Part shown: one piece after another, positions 12,439 through 23,620 of the stretch | How the letters are laid out: the number at the start of each line of letters is the position of its first letter | Numbering within the stretch: position 1 is the stretch's first letter | From: Triplophysa rosa | Lineage: Eukaryota > Chordata > Actinopteri > Cypriniformes > Nemacheilidae | Length of the DNA: 64,000 bases | NCBI RefSeq assembly: GCF_024868665.1 | Contig: NC_079905.1 | Coordinates: forward strand, 7,480,379 to 7,544,378 | Direction of reading: 5' to 3' | Made by a program: the position numbers and the translations under genes | Notes under the pieces: generated by a model | What the model was told of the DNA's origin: nothing | The model's database searches: none | The model's input: the letters and a program-made list of their open reading frames with translations, nothing else

Positions 12439-14319
12439 AAGACTGAATGAACTTGGCGGGATGTTTGGTGGCAGCGTACTCTGCTGCTCCACAGGCGTGC
12501 CACACAACAGGCTGTAAGTTTGCATAATTTCTCTTCATCATGTGTTCTGACAGAGGTAGTTTCAGTTTCACACTTAAGATTGAATACTTCACTCACAGAT
12601 AGCGGTGACCTTCATTCTCGTATGTCGCCGTTCTTAATTTGCTCGCCGCATGTCGAGCCTGCAAAGAGCAGCACGGCGTACAGAGGCCCATCCATCACGG
12701 CATTCCCGAGCACATGCTGAGGCGTGAACCAGATCCTCATTTATTCATCTGCTGAGAACTGCATCCATGCCAAAATAAACAAAGTCACCCCGAGTCACCC
12801 CAATTTGCCAAAATTCCCATTTCTGAGCCTCCATAAGCTCTGTGTCACACATCTTTCAAGATACAAGAGTTAATATTTATTAGGAGTAGGCTGCTTAGGT
12901 CGTTTTCAGGTCTCTTAATTTTTGAGATGCCTGCCTTTCCTATCTTTAAAAAACCCATCAGCTAATACAATTCATTATATCCTCATTTTCCCTGGTTACG
13001 GTAAATCCATATAATTGTTTTTTAGTACATCATGCGAATGCTCTGATATGTTTGCAATAAAGTGATTTGCATGCAGATCTGAGTGATGTCTGTGATGTAG
13101 CCACAATAAAGCCTTTTATTGCTTTGATCATAGGGAGAAAAGCAAGTTAAGGCCGTCACAGATTTGGAGGCCAGACTTCAAGGGTACACAGGGAAATTTA
13201 CAGCAATTATCACCATGGTCTCTCTTCTTCTCAGAGGCAGACAAAGGTGAAAGAGTAAAACTTGCCACATTGCAAAGAAAGTTGAACTTCAAGATTGTAA
13301 GGAAAAATGAACTTCGAATTATATTCTTCACCTGACGTACAATTTATCAGAGGCCCATGCCAGCACCTGAATAACTTTCTAAGAAAGAACATTATTGAGC
13401 ATGGCATCCTTGTGATACCTAAATGTAACACGTTTTATATTATTTACAGCTAAATTTAGAATATGTTAACCCTCTCTGTAGCTTCAGCCTTCATGGTTTC
13501 TATTAGATCACTGTGGTGTGATGAGTAATGTCCTTAATATAGACTACCTAACTGGTTAAAGCCAAATAAAACATGTTAATGAGAGGAAGCTTTTCCCCAT
13601 TATTTGTGCAAATGAAACAAAAATAATGGTGTAGTACAATATGTTGCTAGAAGGCCAACGTGGGGATGGCTGTAATCCAACATGGCTGCCCTTTGCTTAC
13701 TGATTGGATAGGTTTCCCTTGTGGAAGTTTCAGGAACAGGTTGACAGATGGTGTGAGAGGAGCTGGTTCTCCGGCGAAGCCCACAGGGCCCATTTGATGG
13801 TCAGAAACCTCAGACCGGGGACCTGAAACTCTCTGGACTCACACTGGCTCTCCGTCTGCAGCTTGTGCAAGCTCCATATATGGAGCACAGATACACACCT
13901 GGCAGGAGGATAGAAATAGCTTGCTAGAAAGGTGTGATAGAGAGAGAGAAAAACGGAGGAAAGTATTGTGAAACCCACTACTGTTCTGTGAACCTTGGAT
14001 GGACATCAAGCTCTGACCTGAGATTTAAACCTCACTTAGGATGGATGACTGGTAAAGAATTGAGCGACAGAACTGAAAGGGACCTTTAATCTTTAAAGTC
14101 CTCATATATCCAGGAAGCAATCTGAAAATCCTTACATTATTCAAAAAACCATCCAATTTTATAGCATTTTCATAAAACAAACAATATACTAATATTCTAT
14201 TTAATTTTTCCAGTCACTTTCACTCAGATATTTGATCTGTGGAGGGTTTCAGATACAAACCTCTGAGTAAGAGTTTCAGGTTTTTATGGACGACAGTAGC
14301 TGTAGCTATTTTTCTTTCT
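12439..14319. other. Intergenic, no gene seen; possible conserved tract at 12850-13080
   Basis: No coding exon is supported. The part from about 12850 to 13080 is AT-rich, free of repeat signatures and contains runs such as TCTTAATTTTTGAG and CAGCTAATACAATTC. It could be a conserved non-coding element, but only an alignment could tell. Confidence 0.35.
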
Positions 14320-14600
14320 GCTCTCCTAATAAATTGGTTTTACCCTGTTTGCTTGCAAATTACCCTTCCCTCTTCTCCTAATTTTCCAATTTGCTGTGTC
14401 ATTTATATGTAATTTGGGATCGCACCGGGCCATATTACTTTCACAAATAGGGTGATAGACTTTATTGAGGCACTTAAGAGAAAAGGGGCTATGAACCAAA
14501 TCACTATTGCTAAGGAGACTTGGCTTTTTCAAAGACTGCGAGTACGTTTCGCAACCTAATTTTATTCTCAGTGTCACGCAAGTTTGTCTCTTAGCTGTCT
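14320..14600. other. Candidate conserved non-coding element
   Basis: An unrepeated AT-rich tract has many homeodomain-type cores (CTAATAAATTGG, CCTAATTTTCCAATTTGC, ATATGTAATTTGGG) next to GC-rich words such as GATCGCACCGGGCC. No coding signal with splice sites is visible. Confidence 0.3.
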
Positions 14601-14739
14601 CATACCTCCATCCCTTTAAAATATAAATTTAAAGATGTAAAAAACAAAGCTAATGCACCACTTCTAAGCAGTTCTTGGCCAGTGTGCAGTTCACATTTCT
14701 CCAATAATAGAAAATCCTTAGAGACTGGCATAGAAGAAT

Positions 14740-14990
14740 TAGCCGTAGCTCTGTTTACTTGTATGAGAACCTCCATGGGCCTTTCTTTAGCTTCTTTGAT
14801 GTTTGTGCCTCATTCAATGTTCCTGACAGATAAAGCAACATATTGGATGTGCGAAGGGGGCATAATATGTCCTCTGAGTCTGCTGACGGCCCCTTTTACA
14901 TTCATTTGCAAAGTCGATTGTAAAGTAGCACGCCTTTCCTGCAGCAGATGCCCTTGTTACCGTATCACCTCGGGTTTGTGGTGACAGAGG
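14740..14990. other. Candidate conserved non-coding element
   Basis: The tract contains a forkhead-type TGTTTAC, GATAAAGCAAC and CATTCATTTGCAAAG words, without repeat signatures. A 100-residue open frame covers it but has no recognisable domain, so I treat it as non-coding. Confidence 0.28.
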
Positions 14991-15599
14991 GGTGGCTCAT
15001 CAAAACACCATTAAGGTTCAGACCATTTGGCAGAGGGTACGTGCCCAGACTGCCTCCATATCATCAGGGACTGATCAAAGTAATCCTCACCATCTATTAT
15101 GTAATTAGTCAGTTGGTATGGGTTAGACTTGCCAGATTTGTATTATTTTTATAAATTCTGTTGTCTTTACTAATCTTACATATAAAGAACTTTTCTTGTA
15201 TATCTTATTAAAGTTACATTGGCAATGACGGCTAATATCTATTCCTCACGTGTTGCTTCATTATACAGTATCCAGGGAGACTTGTTCAACTTTTTAATGT
15301 AAAGTATCAACATTGTTTCAGATATCATATTAAAAAAATGAGACGCAAATAATGTGTAACATTAATTGTACGTCTGTCCAATAAATGATACATAAGAAAA
15401 AATATAACAAGCAAGAGACTAAAGCAAAAGTCTCAGTCGCTCGTCATTTTATTTGAATTCATTCATTAATATCTAGGAAAAACAACTGAGGTATTAAAGA
15501 GATCTTTAATTTGTGATTTTTCTCTCCAAAAAACTTACTTCAAGACACCATACAAATCCACCAGCCTCATGTATGGCTGCATTCTAGCAAAAGTAAGTG

Positions 15600-15850
15600 A
15601 AAAGGAGGTGCCGCTGTGGCAGACTGAAAGTCTGTGAATAAATCGATTAGAGGACTCGCTTGACGGATGGTCCCGTAAGGGGGACAGGGCAGACTGAGGA
15701 ATTAATTTGGCTCGTGAGAGCTGTGTCAAGGCAATCCATCTCCCCACAAATTTGGCAATTTCCTCCATCCCGCTGCATAATCAGACACCGGTCTCCTCAG
15801 GATTTGAAAAGTGATGATGCATGTGCCGACATATTTCCTCTGATGTGTTA
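15600..15850. other. Candidate conserved non-coding element
   Basis: The tract includes GAGGAATTAATTTGGC, CACAAATTTGGCAATTTCC and GCATAATCAG and has no visible repeat or splice-linked coding signal. It forms a loose cluster with the candidate elements at 14.3 and 14.7 kb. Confidence 0.28.
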
Positions 15851-16654
15851 GACATGATCGTTGATAATGAAGAACAAATTTGTTTTGAGAAAAAAAGGTG
15901 TATGGAGGGCCGACCTAAAAAACAAAGCAATTAAACGATTTAGCAAAGTAGATACTAGGCCCTGTAGGACAGTGGCCCGTAGGAACAATAGCTACAACTG
16001 ATGCTAGCAGCAATGCATTCTGTGGAATGGAGTCCTCCAACTACATATTAACTGTCTAAAAACAAAGAAAAGTTATAGATTCTTTCAGTTCATGGATGTT
16101 ATCCAAAAGCAGCTGTGATACAGTGTGTCTGCTAACAGGGGATCTGGAACGACTGCCTCACCAAGTACAGAATCTGCTCAAGCCTGTAAATGATAATTCA
16201 GCCATGGAGCTTCAAATGTCTTCAGCTTTGATCTTCAATATAAAAGTGAATTTGCCCTTATTGGATGTGAAGCATACATGCCTCTGCCTTAAATAAGTGT
16301 GTGTTAGAAGAACTGCAGCCTGCCAAAAGCTGTTAAGCTGAAATAGCCGTCAGTGCCGTCGTGACAATCTAGACCTCATTTCTGTAATGAGTGAATCACA
16401 TTAACAAGTAATAATTGGATGCATTTGCAGACTCATCCCAACACTGAAGGTCAGAAAGAAAAGTACAGAGGGGAGATTGCTGACTACGTGGTGCAGGGAC
16501 AAAGATATGTTTATTTCATTCTGTTTATATGCTTTTTAGTAAATGGATGTCTTTTAAATGGTTTTTAAAACTGAATTTAGAAAGAAAATTCTGCTTTGTT
16601 GGAAATTTTTCAAAAAATTTGACTATGAAGGTTTAGTCTATGCTCTGACAATTG
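15851..16654. other. Intergenic, no gene seen
   Basis: No coding exon, RNA gene or repeat terminus is recognised. Confidence 0.5.
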
Positions 16655-17135
16655 AAACATGCTGCTCGGTTGTTTCAACCCATGGTTGGGTGAAATATGG
16701 ACAGACCCAACCAATCATTTAAAATAATATAGGAAACATACAGTGAGGAAATAATTATTTGATCCCTTGCTGATTTTGTAAGTTTGCCTGCTTACAAAGA
16801 AATGAAGGGTCTATAATTTTTATGGTGGGTTTATTTTAACTGATAGAGACAGAATATATTTTAAAAAAAATCAAGGGAAAATTTTTTATATAAAGGTTAT
16901 AAATTGATTTGCATTTCAGTCAGTGAAATAAGTATTTGATCCCCGAGCAAAACATAACTTTGTACTTGGTGGAGAAACCCTTGTTGGCAAGCACAGAGGT
17001 CAGACATTTCTGATAGTTGGTCACCAGGTTTGCACGTGTCAGGATACATTTAGTCCACTCCTCTGTCAATCTTTAAGGTTTCTTGGCTGTCCCTCAGCAA
17101 ATTGGAGTTTTCGCCTCCTTCACAGATTTTCTATA

Positions 17136-18996
17136 TGTATGGAATTCCAAACCTGACTTAATTAAAAATAAATAAATACAAAAATAAAATAAATGAGTAT
17201 TTACACTTTTATTTCCTTAGAGCTGGTGAAGCTTGATGACAAATAAACTGTGTGCACAACTGCAAAAAAAATGTTATTGGGTTGAAAGAAATGTATACAC
17301 ACAAAGAAAGGGGGGGGGGTGCTGTGTGGTGGATGAAAAAATAAATTTGATGCAAAAAAATTTACCAAAAACAGAGTGAATGAGGTAGGGCATCTCTTTG
17401 TTGAGGTGGGTTGTGGAAAGCTGCTTCCTCCTCCTCCTCCTCTTCTTCCACCTCGTCTGGTAAAGCTGCACCTCCAGTGATTGCAATGCTGTGTAGCATT
17501 GCTGTAACTACTACTACAGCATCTTTGTGACTTCAGACGCAGACGCTGAAGGAAAGATGAGTGACACCAGACCCAACAATGCAGATGACCTGAAGGCCGC
17601 TATCAAAGCAAGCTGGGCTTCCATTACACCTGAGCAGTGCCACAGGCTGATTACCTCCATGCCACGCCGCATTGATGCAGTAATTCATGCAAAAGGAGGC
17701 CCAACCGAGTATTGAGTGCATAGAAATGAACATACTTTTCAGAACCCTGACATTTGTGTTTAAAATATCCTTTTTCTTTATTAATATTCTAATTTTCTGA
17801 GACACTGAATTTTGGGTTTTCATTATCTGTAAGCCATAATCATCAAAATTTCAAGAAATAAAGGCTTGAAATATTTAACTCTATGTGTAATGAATCTATA
17901 TAATATATGGGTTTCACTTTCTGAAATGAGTGACCAAAAATATTGACCTTTTTCATGATATTCAAATTTTTTGAGATGTACCTGTAGGCTACCTAACGGT
18001 GCTGTTTGAATGGGCATGATAGGCACGTATCGATGGCGTGAGATGCGTGTCTCACTGCGTTTACATGAGCATGCACTTTTGGTTTGATTTAATTCAGGAT
18101 CCCTAAATCACATTGAGGACTTTTCATTAAACTCTTAGTATCTAAGAGCAGCATCTATGAAATATGCATTATAATTTACGTGTTATGCATTGCAAAGTTA
18201 GGAAATGCGAATGTAAACTGTATTTGCAGATGCGTTTCAAACGCATTGATTGTAATGCTTGCGTAGACTTCAGTGAAATGCGCTGGTTTCTCTCGGCGTT
18301 CTGAGCTGGTTTGTGCGAGTCTCATCGACAAACAACTCAAGCTCTTATCAGCTCCATCCAGCGCATTTACAATAAATGTGATCACTAGTGAATAATTTCA
18401 CGCGCTTCCATGTCCAAGTGTATTCTTCCAAGTGTCTCATAGCAGACCTGTTGTTGTGCAGTTTCTGTTCATGTGTGCAAAGACATTTTAGAAATCTCGA
18501 CCGGATAATGTTTTACGGCAATGTCCCTAATAAAGAGTATGTAGGCTATGTGTGGTAACCCTATCTACATACAGTTAGGGTGATATTAAATGACTAGATT
18601 GCCTTCTCTATGCAACTTCGTCAACCTCGTTTCGTTTGGTCAACCCACAAGGTGTCCCTGTGGCTTTAAAGCTTCAGAACCGCCGCTCTGAGATCGATTG
18701 CTAATATCTGAGGTGAAACACGCCCACACTCATTAGCATACAGACAAAGAAATAAATAAATGTGAAAATAAATAAATGTAGGAATAAATACATATACTGT
18801 ATACATGAATAAATGTGGAAATAAATAAATGTATAAATAAATGAAAAAATAAATAAACGTGAAAAAATATATAATTACACATAAATAAGGAAATAAAAGA
18901 ATAAATACTCGTTTATTTTTGCTTTTTTACATTTCTTTGTGGATTTATTTTTGTATTTATTTATTTTTAATTAAGTCAGGTTTGGAATTCCATACT
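17136..18996. mobile_element. Inverted-repeat element inserted in the Tc1 relic with a TATA target duplication
   Basis: Both ends carry the same sequence in opposite orientation: TATGGAATTCCAAACC then TGACTTAATTAAAAA, continuing with AATAAATAAATAC. Similarity extends about 100 bp inward. The flanks are TTTTCTATA on the left and TATAGGACTAGGG on the right. The uninterrupted Tc1 sequence would read TTTTCTATAGGACTAG, so a 4-bp TATA duplication (minimally TA) fits. The interior has AAATAAAT-rich DNA (18740-18960), a second Tc1 fragment and about 0.7 kb of unassigned sequence. No transposase of its own is seen. Confidence 0.75.
17540..17988 (+). mobile_element. Second Tc1-like fragment: transposase C-terminus and 3' terminal repeat
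   Basis: A plus-strand frame ends at a stop at 17713-17715. Its last residues, PRRIDAVIHAKGGPTEY, are the typical C-terminus of another teleost Tc1 transposase clade. The sequence downstream ends with AATTTTTTGAGATGTACCTG, matching the characteristic 3' terminal repeat of that clade. The 5' part of the element, including most of the catalytic domain, is absent. It sits inside the inverted-repeat element. Confidence 0.8.
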
Positions 18997-19977
18997 ATAG
19001 GACTAGGGTCTAGAGACTGGCTAGGACATTTGATGTGCTTCTCCTTAAGCCACTCGTTGGTTGTCTTGGCAATATGTTTTGGGTCTTTGTCGTGTTAAAG
19101 GCACATCCATGACCCATCTTCAGTGACCTAGTTAAGGGGAGGAGGTTCTCGTCCACGATTTTACGGTACACTGGCCCGTCCCTCAGCCCCTCAATGTGGT
19201 GAAGTCACCCTGTACCCGCTGTGCTTCTCTGTAGGGATGGTGTTCTTGGGGTCATAGTCAGCATTTCTCTCCCTCCAAAAACAGGAGTCAATTTTGGTCT
19301 CACAGCAGTGCCAGCACTTTCGCCAAAGCCTTTTCTGAATCATTTTGATGTTCATTGTCAAACTTCAGACGGGTCTTCTTTGGCAGGAGGACAATGCGGG
19401 TGCTTCAGGATTTCAATCTATTGTGGCATAGCGTGTTACCAATGTTTTGCTTGCTAACTGTGGTCCCAACTGTCTTGAAATCATTAACAAGCTTCTTCCG
19501 TGTAGTTCTGGGCTGATCTGTAACCGTTCTCATGATCATCTTTACCCCATTGGGGAAATCTTGCAGGGAGCTCCAGACCAAGGGCAATTGATAGTTATTT
19601 TGTATTTCTATATAGTAAAAAAAAAGTATAGTATAGTATAGGCACATAACCAATCTGTGGAGCCAGAATTCTTGCTGGTTGGTAGGGGATCAAATACTTA
19701 TTTCACTGACTGAAATGCAAATCAATGTATAACCTTTATATAACATTTTCCCCTGGTTTTTTTAATATTCTGTCTCTATCAGTTAAAATAAACCAAACAT
19801 AAAAATTATAGACCCTTCATTTCTTTGTAAGCAGGCAAACTAACAAAATCAGCAGGGGATCAAATAATTATTTCCCTCACTATAACTTATATGACCTAAC
19901 CATTGGGACAACTGGTATGTTTATGCCATGGCTTAAAACAACCAAGCATTTTGAGTGTTGCGTCAATATGTGCACAC

Positions 19978-19990
19978 TGCCCTCTAGTGA
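19978..19990 (-). promoter_or_regulatory. CTCF-like motif
   Basis: In reverse complement the site reads TCACTAGAGGGCA, close to the vertebrate CTCF core CCACTAGAGGGCA. It points away from the motif at 20373. Motif match only. Confidence 0.35.
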
Positions 19991-20372
19991 GATATAAAAT
20001 TGGTAGCACAGAAAATATCTCAGTTAAATTTATGATCATTATTGCGGGGCATTTATGAGCTTAAATGAACCTTACATATTTCCTCAAGTACAGAGTCTTC
20101 CTTGAGTTGAATGTTTTTGCTCGGAGGTCTTTCTAATGATCGGTCTGCTTGAGCATTCATGAGATGCAGGATCTCGCAGTGGTTTGTGATAATTAACAAG
20201 ATAAAAAATGTATAAAGCCTGTAAATAGATACAAGCTTGGTTTAGACATAAGCCAACAGTAAGAAAGACTGAATCTGGGGATTTGCTTATATTCTGTAAA
20301 GACATGTTTTTTTTTATTTCATATACCTTCTTCACCTGACATCAGTTCACTTACCGTAGTTTTACCATACAA

Positions 20373-20385
20373 CCACCAGAGGGCA
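20373..20385 (+). promoter_or_regulatory. CTCF-like motif
   Basis: The site CCACCAGAGGGCA is a full match to the common CTCF core motif. It lies between the gene-poor block and cdca8. Motif match only; no occupancy data. Confidence 0.4.
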
Positions 20386-21014
20386 ATCTAGTTAAACAAT
20401 ACTGTGGAACAGTCACTCAGTAGTTATACGCTGTCAAAATACACTACAGTTCAACGGTTTAGTGTCACCTGACTGAAATGTTTCTAATCAACTTAATCTT
20501 AACATCTGCACTATTATTCTAATATGTGGGAAAATATCAAAAACAAACTTGTGAAAAGTGGTATACTTTCCATGTTTTGACAATTCATTCCTGTGGACTG
20601 CAGGCTTTTGATGTATTGAAAAAAAGTAGTGTTAACTTTGTGTCTGACAGAGAAAAGAAAAACAGATGGGTTTGATGGCGAGTAAAAGGCAATTTTCATT
20701 TTCGAAATGATAGGTTTCATATTCATATGCAAATCACAGCAACAGGCAGGAAAGAACATTTAGGGTTGTGTAATCTCGTCTTTCTAAAAAGTCATATTTA
20801 CAGAAGTTAGAACACACTACACAGATCACGTGCAATACAAAACTGCTACTAATCGTATTTACATGTATCCTTTAAAAGCTTTCAGAAGTCACTGAATATA
20901 AAGAAAAACCCCTACAATGTTATAAAACGTATAAAATCGGTCTTAATAAAAGACAATAATGTGTATAAAGAAAAATGAAAGGAAAGCGTGCTGTACAAAG
21001 CTGGCAGAGTTGTT

Positions 21015-23620
21015 TCACTTTGACATTCCACAAAGAGTTGTGAGACGATTCTGCAAATAGACAGAAGAACAGAAAAAAATCTATTTATGGTGCCACTTTT
21101 TTAAGGGTGGCATTTATAAAAACAGGTTAAATTCAATACACTCAAAGAACCCAAAAGAATGAGGTGAACAATGCTTTCAGACCAAGAAAAGCATGATCAG
21201 GTAGTGATCATTAAGAATTAATAAACAGCAACACATACCTGCAGGTTTCTTATCCTGCGTAGTGCTTTCTCATCTAGCTGACTCAGATCCACAGAGTCCA
21301 TCTCATTGGCCAGCAGCTGAATGCACTGTAATGACAAATAAAAGATGTTCACCCTGTGTGACATAAACACACAACATGCTTTACACAATAAGCAAAAACA
21401 CTCACCTCTCCATTTCCAAGTGGGACGCTAATGACAATGTCTTCTGCACTCCCAGCAATGGGTGAGCCATTGACAGACATGCTAAACACCTTCTCCTGAT
21501 GCCGTGGAAGTCTGATTGCTGGAGTCTTTGGCAATCTGCAAGAGAGAACGGCAGTGCTTTATATATAAACGTAAATGTAAATCTGTACTGACAGAAGTTA
21601 AAATCAATGCCACATAATGGCAAGAGTCCGTATTTACCTGGAGTCAAATCGTGGTGTAATGAGTGGTGTTGGGCCAATGACTGAAGACTCTAGAAAAGTT
21701 CTAGCAGGGGTGACCAGAGGCTTTCTTGTAGACCTATGAGGGGGAAAAGGCAATCCATTGGTCTTCTTAAGGGGTAACAATAACTAAAAAGATCAGGTAA
21801 AGTGTGTAATTTCTGCAACCAATTGAATTGCAATAACTTTTGTGCCCAAAGCTAAGGAAGCCCAGAGAGCCATGTAATATTTTTACTTCTGTCTTGTTTT
21901 CTCTAGATCATAAGTTTTTTTACAGCTTCTGGGTATCTGTTTACCTTAAAAATGATGGCATGTACAATTTAAAAATAATTAAGTCTGAAATTAGCCCATT
22001 AGTCATTTCTCTTTCTTACTTTCGAATGGTGCTTCCCTGAGTGCTGACAGCGAGAGCTTTAGCCTTCTTGGAAGTCGAAGGTGCCTTCTTTGGCGCTTTC
22101 TTCTGCAGATTAAGAAGACATAGATAGGTTTGTACATAGACAGCAGACTATCGTGATTTCTCGTAACATTTCAACTAGAGAATAAAAACCCATAAAAAAG
22201 GTTTTCCTTCTAGTAACCATGACGACATGGTTGTTTTTATGTGCACTCATCAATTTAATTTGAGCTGTCTGATATCAAAACAGCATAATGTAGATCACTG
22301 AGCTCACTAACCTTCTTCACTGTAGACTTCAGGGGTGCCATGATTTCATCATCAGAATTTGCACTGTTCTTGGCTTTTCATAAATAGAAAGAGAGAAAAA
22401 GCATCTTAACAAATGATGGCAAATACACTATAGAAGTTAAGAGATGGCTGTGCAATGTACCTTTTAAAGCAACTTTGGAAGGAATTGCATTATTCTCAGC
22501 AATAGCAAGTTCAACCTGGGCAGCTTCCTCTGGCACCTGCACGCACAGTTAAGATTTCGATCAAGATCAACTTGTCAAAAACATAATGCTAAGCAATAAA
22601 CAGATTAAAATGTAACAAATGTTGAAAAGAACTACCTTTGAATCATCCACTGGTGACTTTGGCTTGTCCAAATCTTAGAGAAAAGCAAGAAATACAAATC
22701 ATTAGAAGAGAATATTAAAATGGTAGGTTAGTATATGGATGAGATTTTTTAATATGATGTTCATTTATTAAAAAAGACCTAACCGTCTCGCTCTCTCTCA
22801 ACAGGCATTGTTCTGGCTTTTGTGGAAACTAGTAACTTGGTATTAGCACCTATTGTATTAGAATGTTTTAGACTGTAAATCGTATTATATTGTATTGTCA
22901 TTGTGTTGAATGTCTGTACTAGAAGCTTCCAACACCAAAGAAAATTCCTTGTGTGTGCAAGCACACTTGGCAATAAAGCTCTTCTGATTCTGATTCTGAT
23001 TATTGCTCCTTTATGACATATCGCTGTATTGCTCCCTGAACTCTGTGTAAGTCGCTTTGGATAAAAGAATCTGCTAAATGTAAAATGTAATTTGATATGC
23101 TTTATTTGACCTTTTATTCTGTGAAAGAGAAAACTTTGACAATTATGAAAAACAAGCAATTTCCCTTAAATCTAATTTCTATAAATTGCTAAACAATAAT
23201 ATTAACATAAAAATGTATGCTATACAAAAGTTTAGACAGGAATTGAAAACACAAAAAATCACAGTTAAGTGTACATGGTAGAATACATGTGGAATTACAA
23301 AACATTCTTACTGCAGTATTCAATCCAGTTCATCTTCCTCACTGCCATTGGCAGTTTTATCAGTGCTGCCACATAAAGGTTGTCTGCATCTTTCAGAAGG
23401 TCGTTGGTCTTGTCCTTCAATCTCTCAACAACGGTGCGAACTGCAAACACAGAATACATTCAACATCTGGTCGCAAATACAAATGAAGCATCAAGGTATG
23501 CAAGTCAGCAGGAGCAAATATATGACCTTCGTCGTCAAAATCTAGCAGAAAAGCTTCCAGTTTGCGCGTCTTCGGGTTTTTCTTGTTTTTTGAAGTCTGT
23601 GTCCGTTTTCTCGGTGCCAT
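21015..23620 (-). CDS. cdca8: Borealin (cell division cycle associated 8), 10 coding exons, 276 aa
   Basis: Borealin is the chromosomal passenger complex subunit that binds INCENP and survivin and helps place Aurora B at centromeres and the midzone. Coding exons on the minus strand are 23620-23527, 23440-23312, 22673-22636, 22536-22461, 22373-22312, 22102-22020, 21733-21638, 21535-21406, 21325-21239 and 21050-21015. All junctions are GT-AG and phases join to 831 nt with the stop. The protein begins MAPRKRTQ. It contains the helical INCENP/survivin-binding segment (DADNLYVAALIKLP, then KMNWIEYC, residues about 50-75), a Lys/Ser-rich linker, the TPRFDSR motif (about 190) and the C-terminal dimerisation region with FSMSVNGSPIAGSAEDI. 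Human borealin is 280 aa. The last exon has only 11 sense codons. The gene shares a divergent promoter with airim. A borealin-2 paralogue exists in fish, but adjacency to airim favours cdca8. Confidence 0.93.
22795..23095 (+). repeat. 3' ends of non-LTR retroelements in a cdca8 intron
   Basis: The first part ends GGCAATAAAGCTCTTCTGAT with a (TCTGAT)n-like tail near 22998, the usual 3' end of a dispersed teleost LINE. A second tail, TAAGTCGCTTTGGATAAAAG followed by AATCTGCTAAATGTAAA, at about 23048-23090 is the conserved 3' end shared by several teleost SINEs and L2-type LINEs. Both lie in intron 2 of cdca8 (22674-23311) and appear 5'-truncated. Confidence 0.65.

Larger units (their letters stand above)
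16741..19880 (-). mobile_element. Tc1-like transposon relic with IR/DR termini, split by an insertion
   Basis: The outer terminal repeat CAGTGAGGAAATAATTATTT at 16741 is mirrored at 19855-19880. An inner repeat CAGTGAAATAAGTATTTGAT near 16921 is mirrored at about 19685-19712. Two direct repeats inside each inverted repeat is the IR/DR arrangement of Sleeping Beauty-type Tc1 elements. A TA dinucleotide adjoins each end. The transposase is on the minus strand: its C-terminal end lies at about 16925-17080, and N-terminal fragments including [11 protein letters not shown] lie within 19200-19600. The left and right parts are contiguous once the inner insertion (17136-18996) is removed. The central catalytic region is missing or decayed. 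Confidence 0.85.
16655..19965. mobile_element. Outermost MITE of a four-level transposon nest
   Basis: The left arm near 16661 reads TGCTCGGTTGTTTCAACCC followed by ATGG. The right arm ending near 19965 is, in reverse complement, TGCTTGGTTGTTTTAAGCC followed by ATGG. The two halves are separated by 3.1 kb of inserted Tc1 sequence. The original MITE would have been only about 160 bp. Boundaries are approximate. Confidence 0.6.
19966..21014. other. Spacer and cdca8 3' untranslated region
   Basis: This stretch separates the transposon nest from the cdca8 stop codon and must contain the cdca8 3' untranslated region. No strong minus-strand AATAAA is close to the stop; a candidate lies near 20312. 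Two CTCF-like motifs lie at 19978-19990 and 20373-20385. Confidence 0.5.

Noticed and set aside
17527..17715. Small plus-strand protein of 62 residues as an independent gene
   Set aside because: Its end is the C-terminus of a Tc1 transposase and the downstream sequence is the matching terminal repeat.
1..21000. Possible exons of a neighbouring Eph receptor or other gene expected from human synteny beside CDCA8
   Set aside because: I found no kinase, SAM or fibronectin-type motif in any frame with splice sites.
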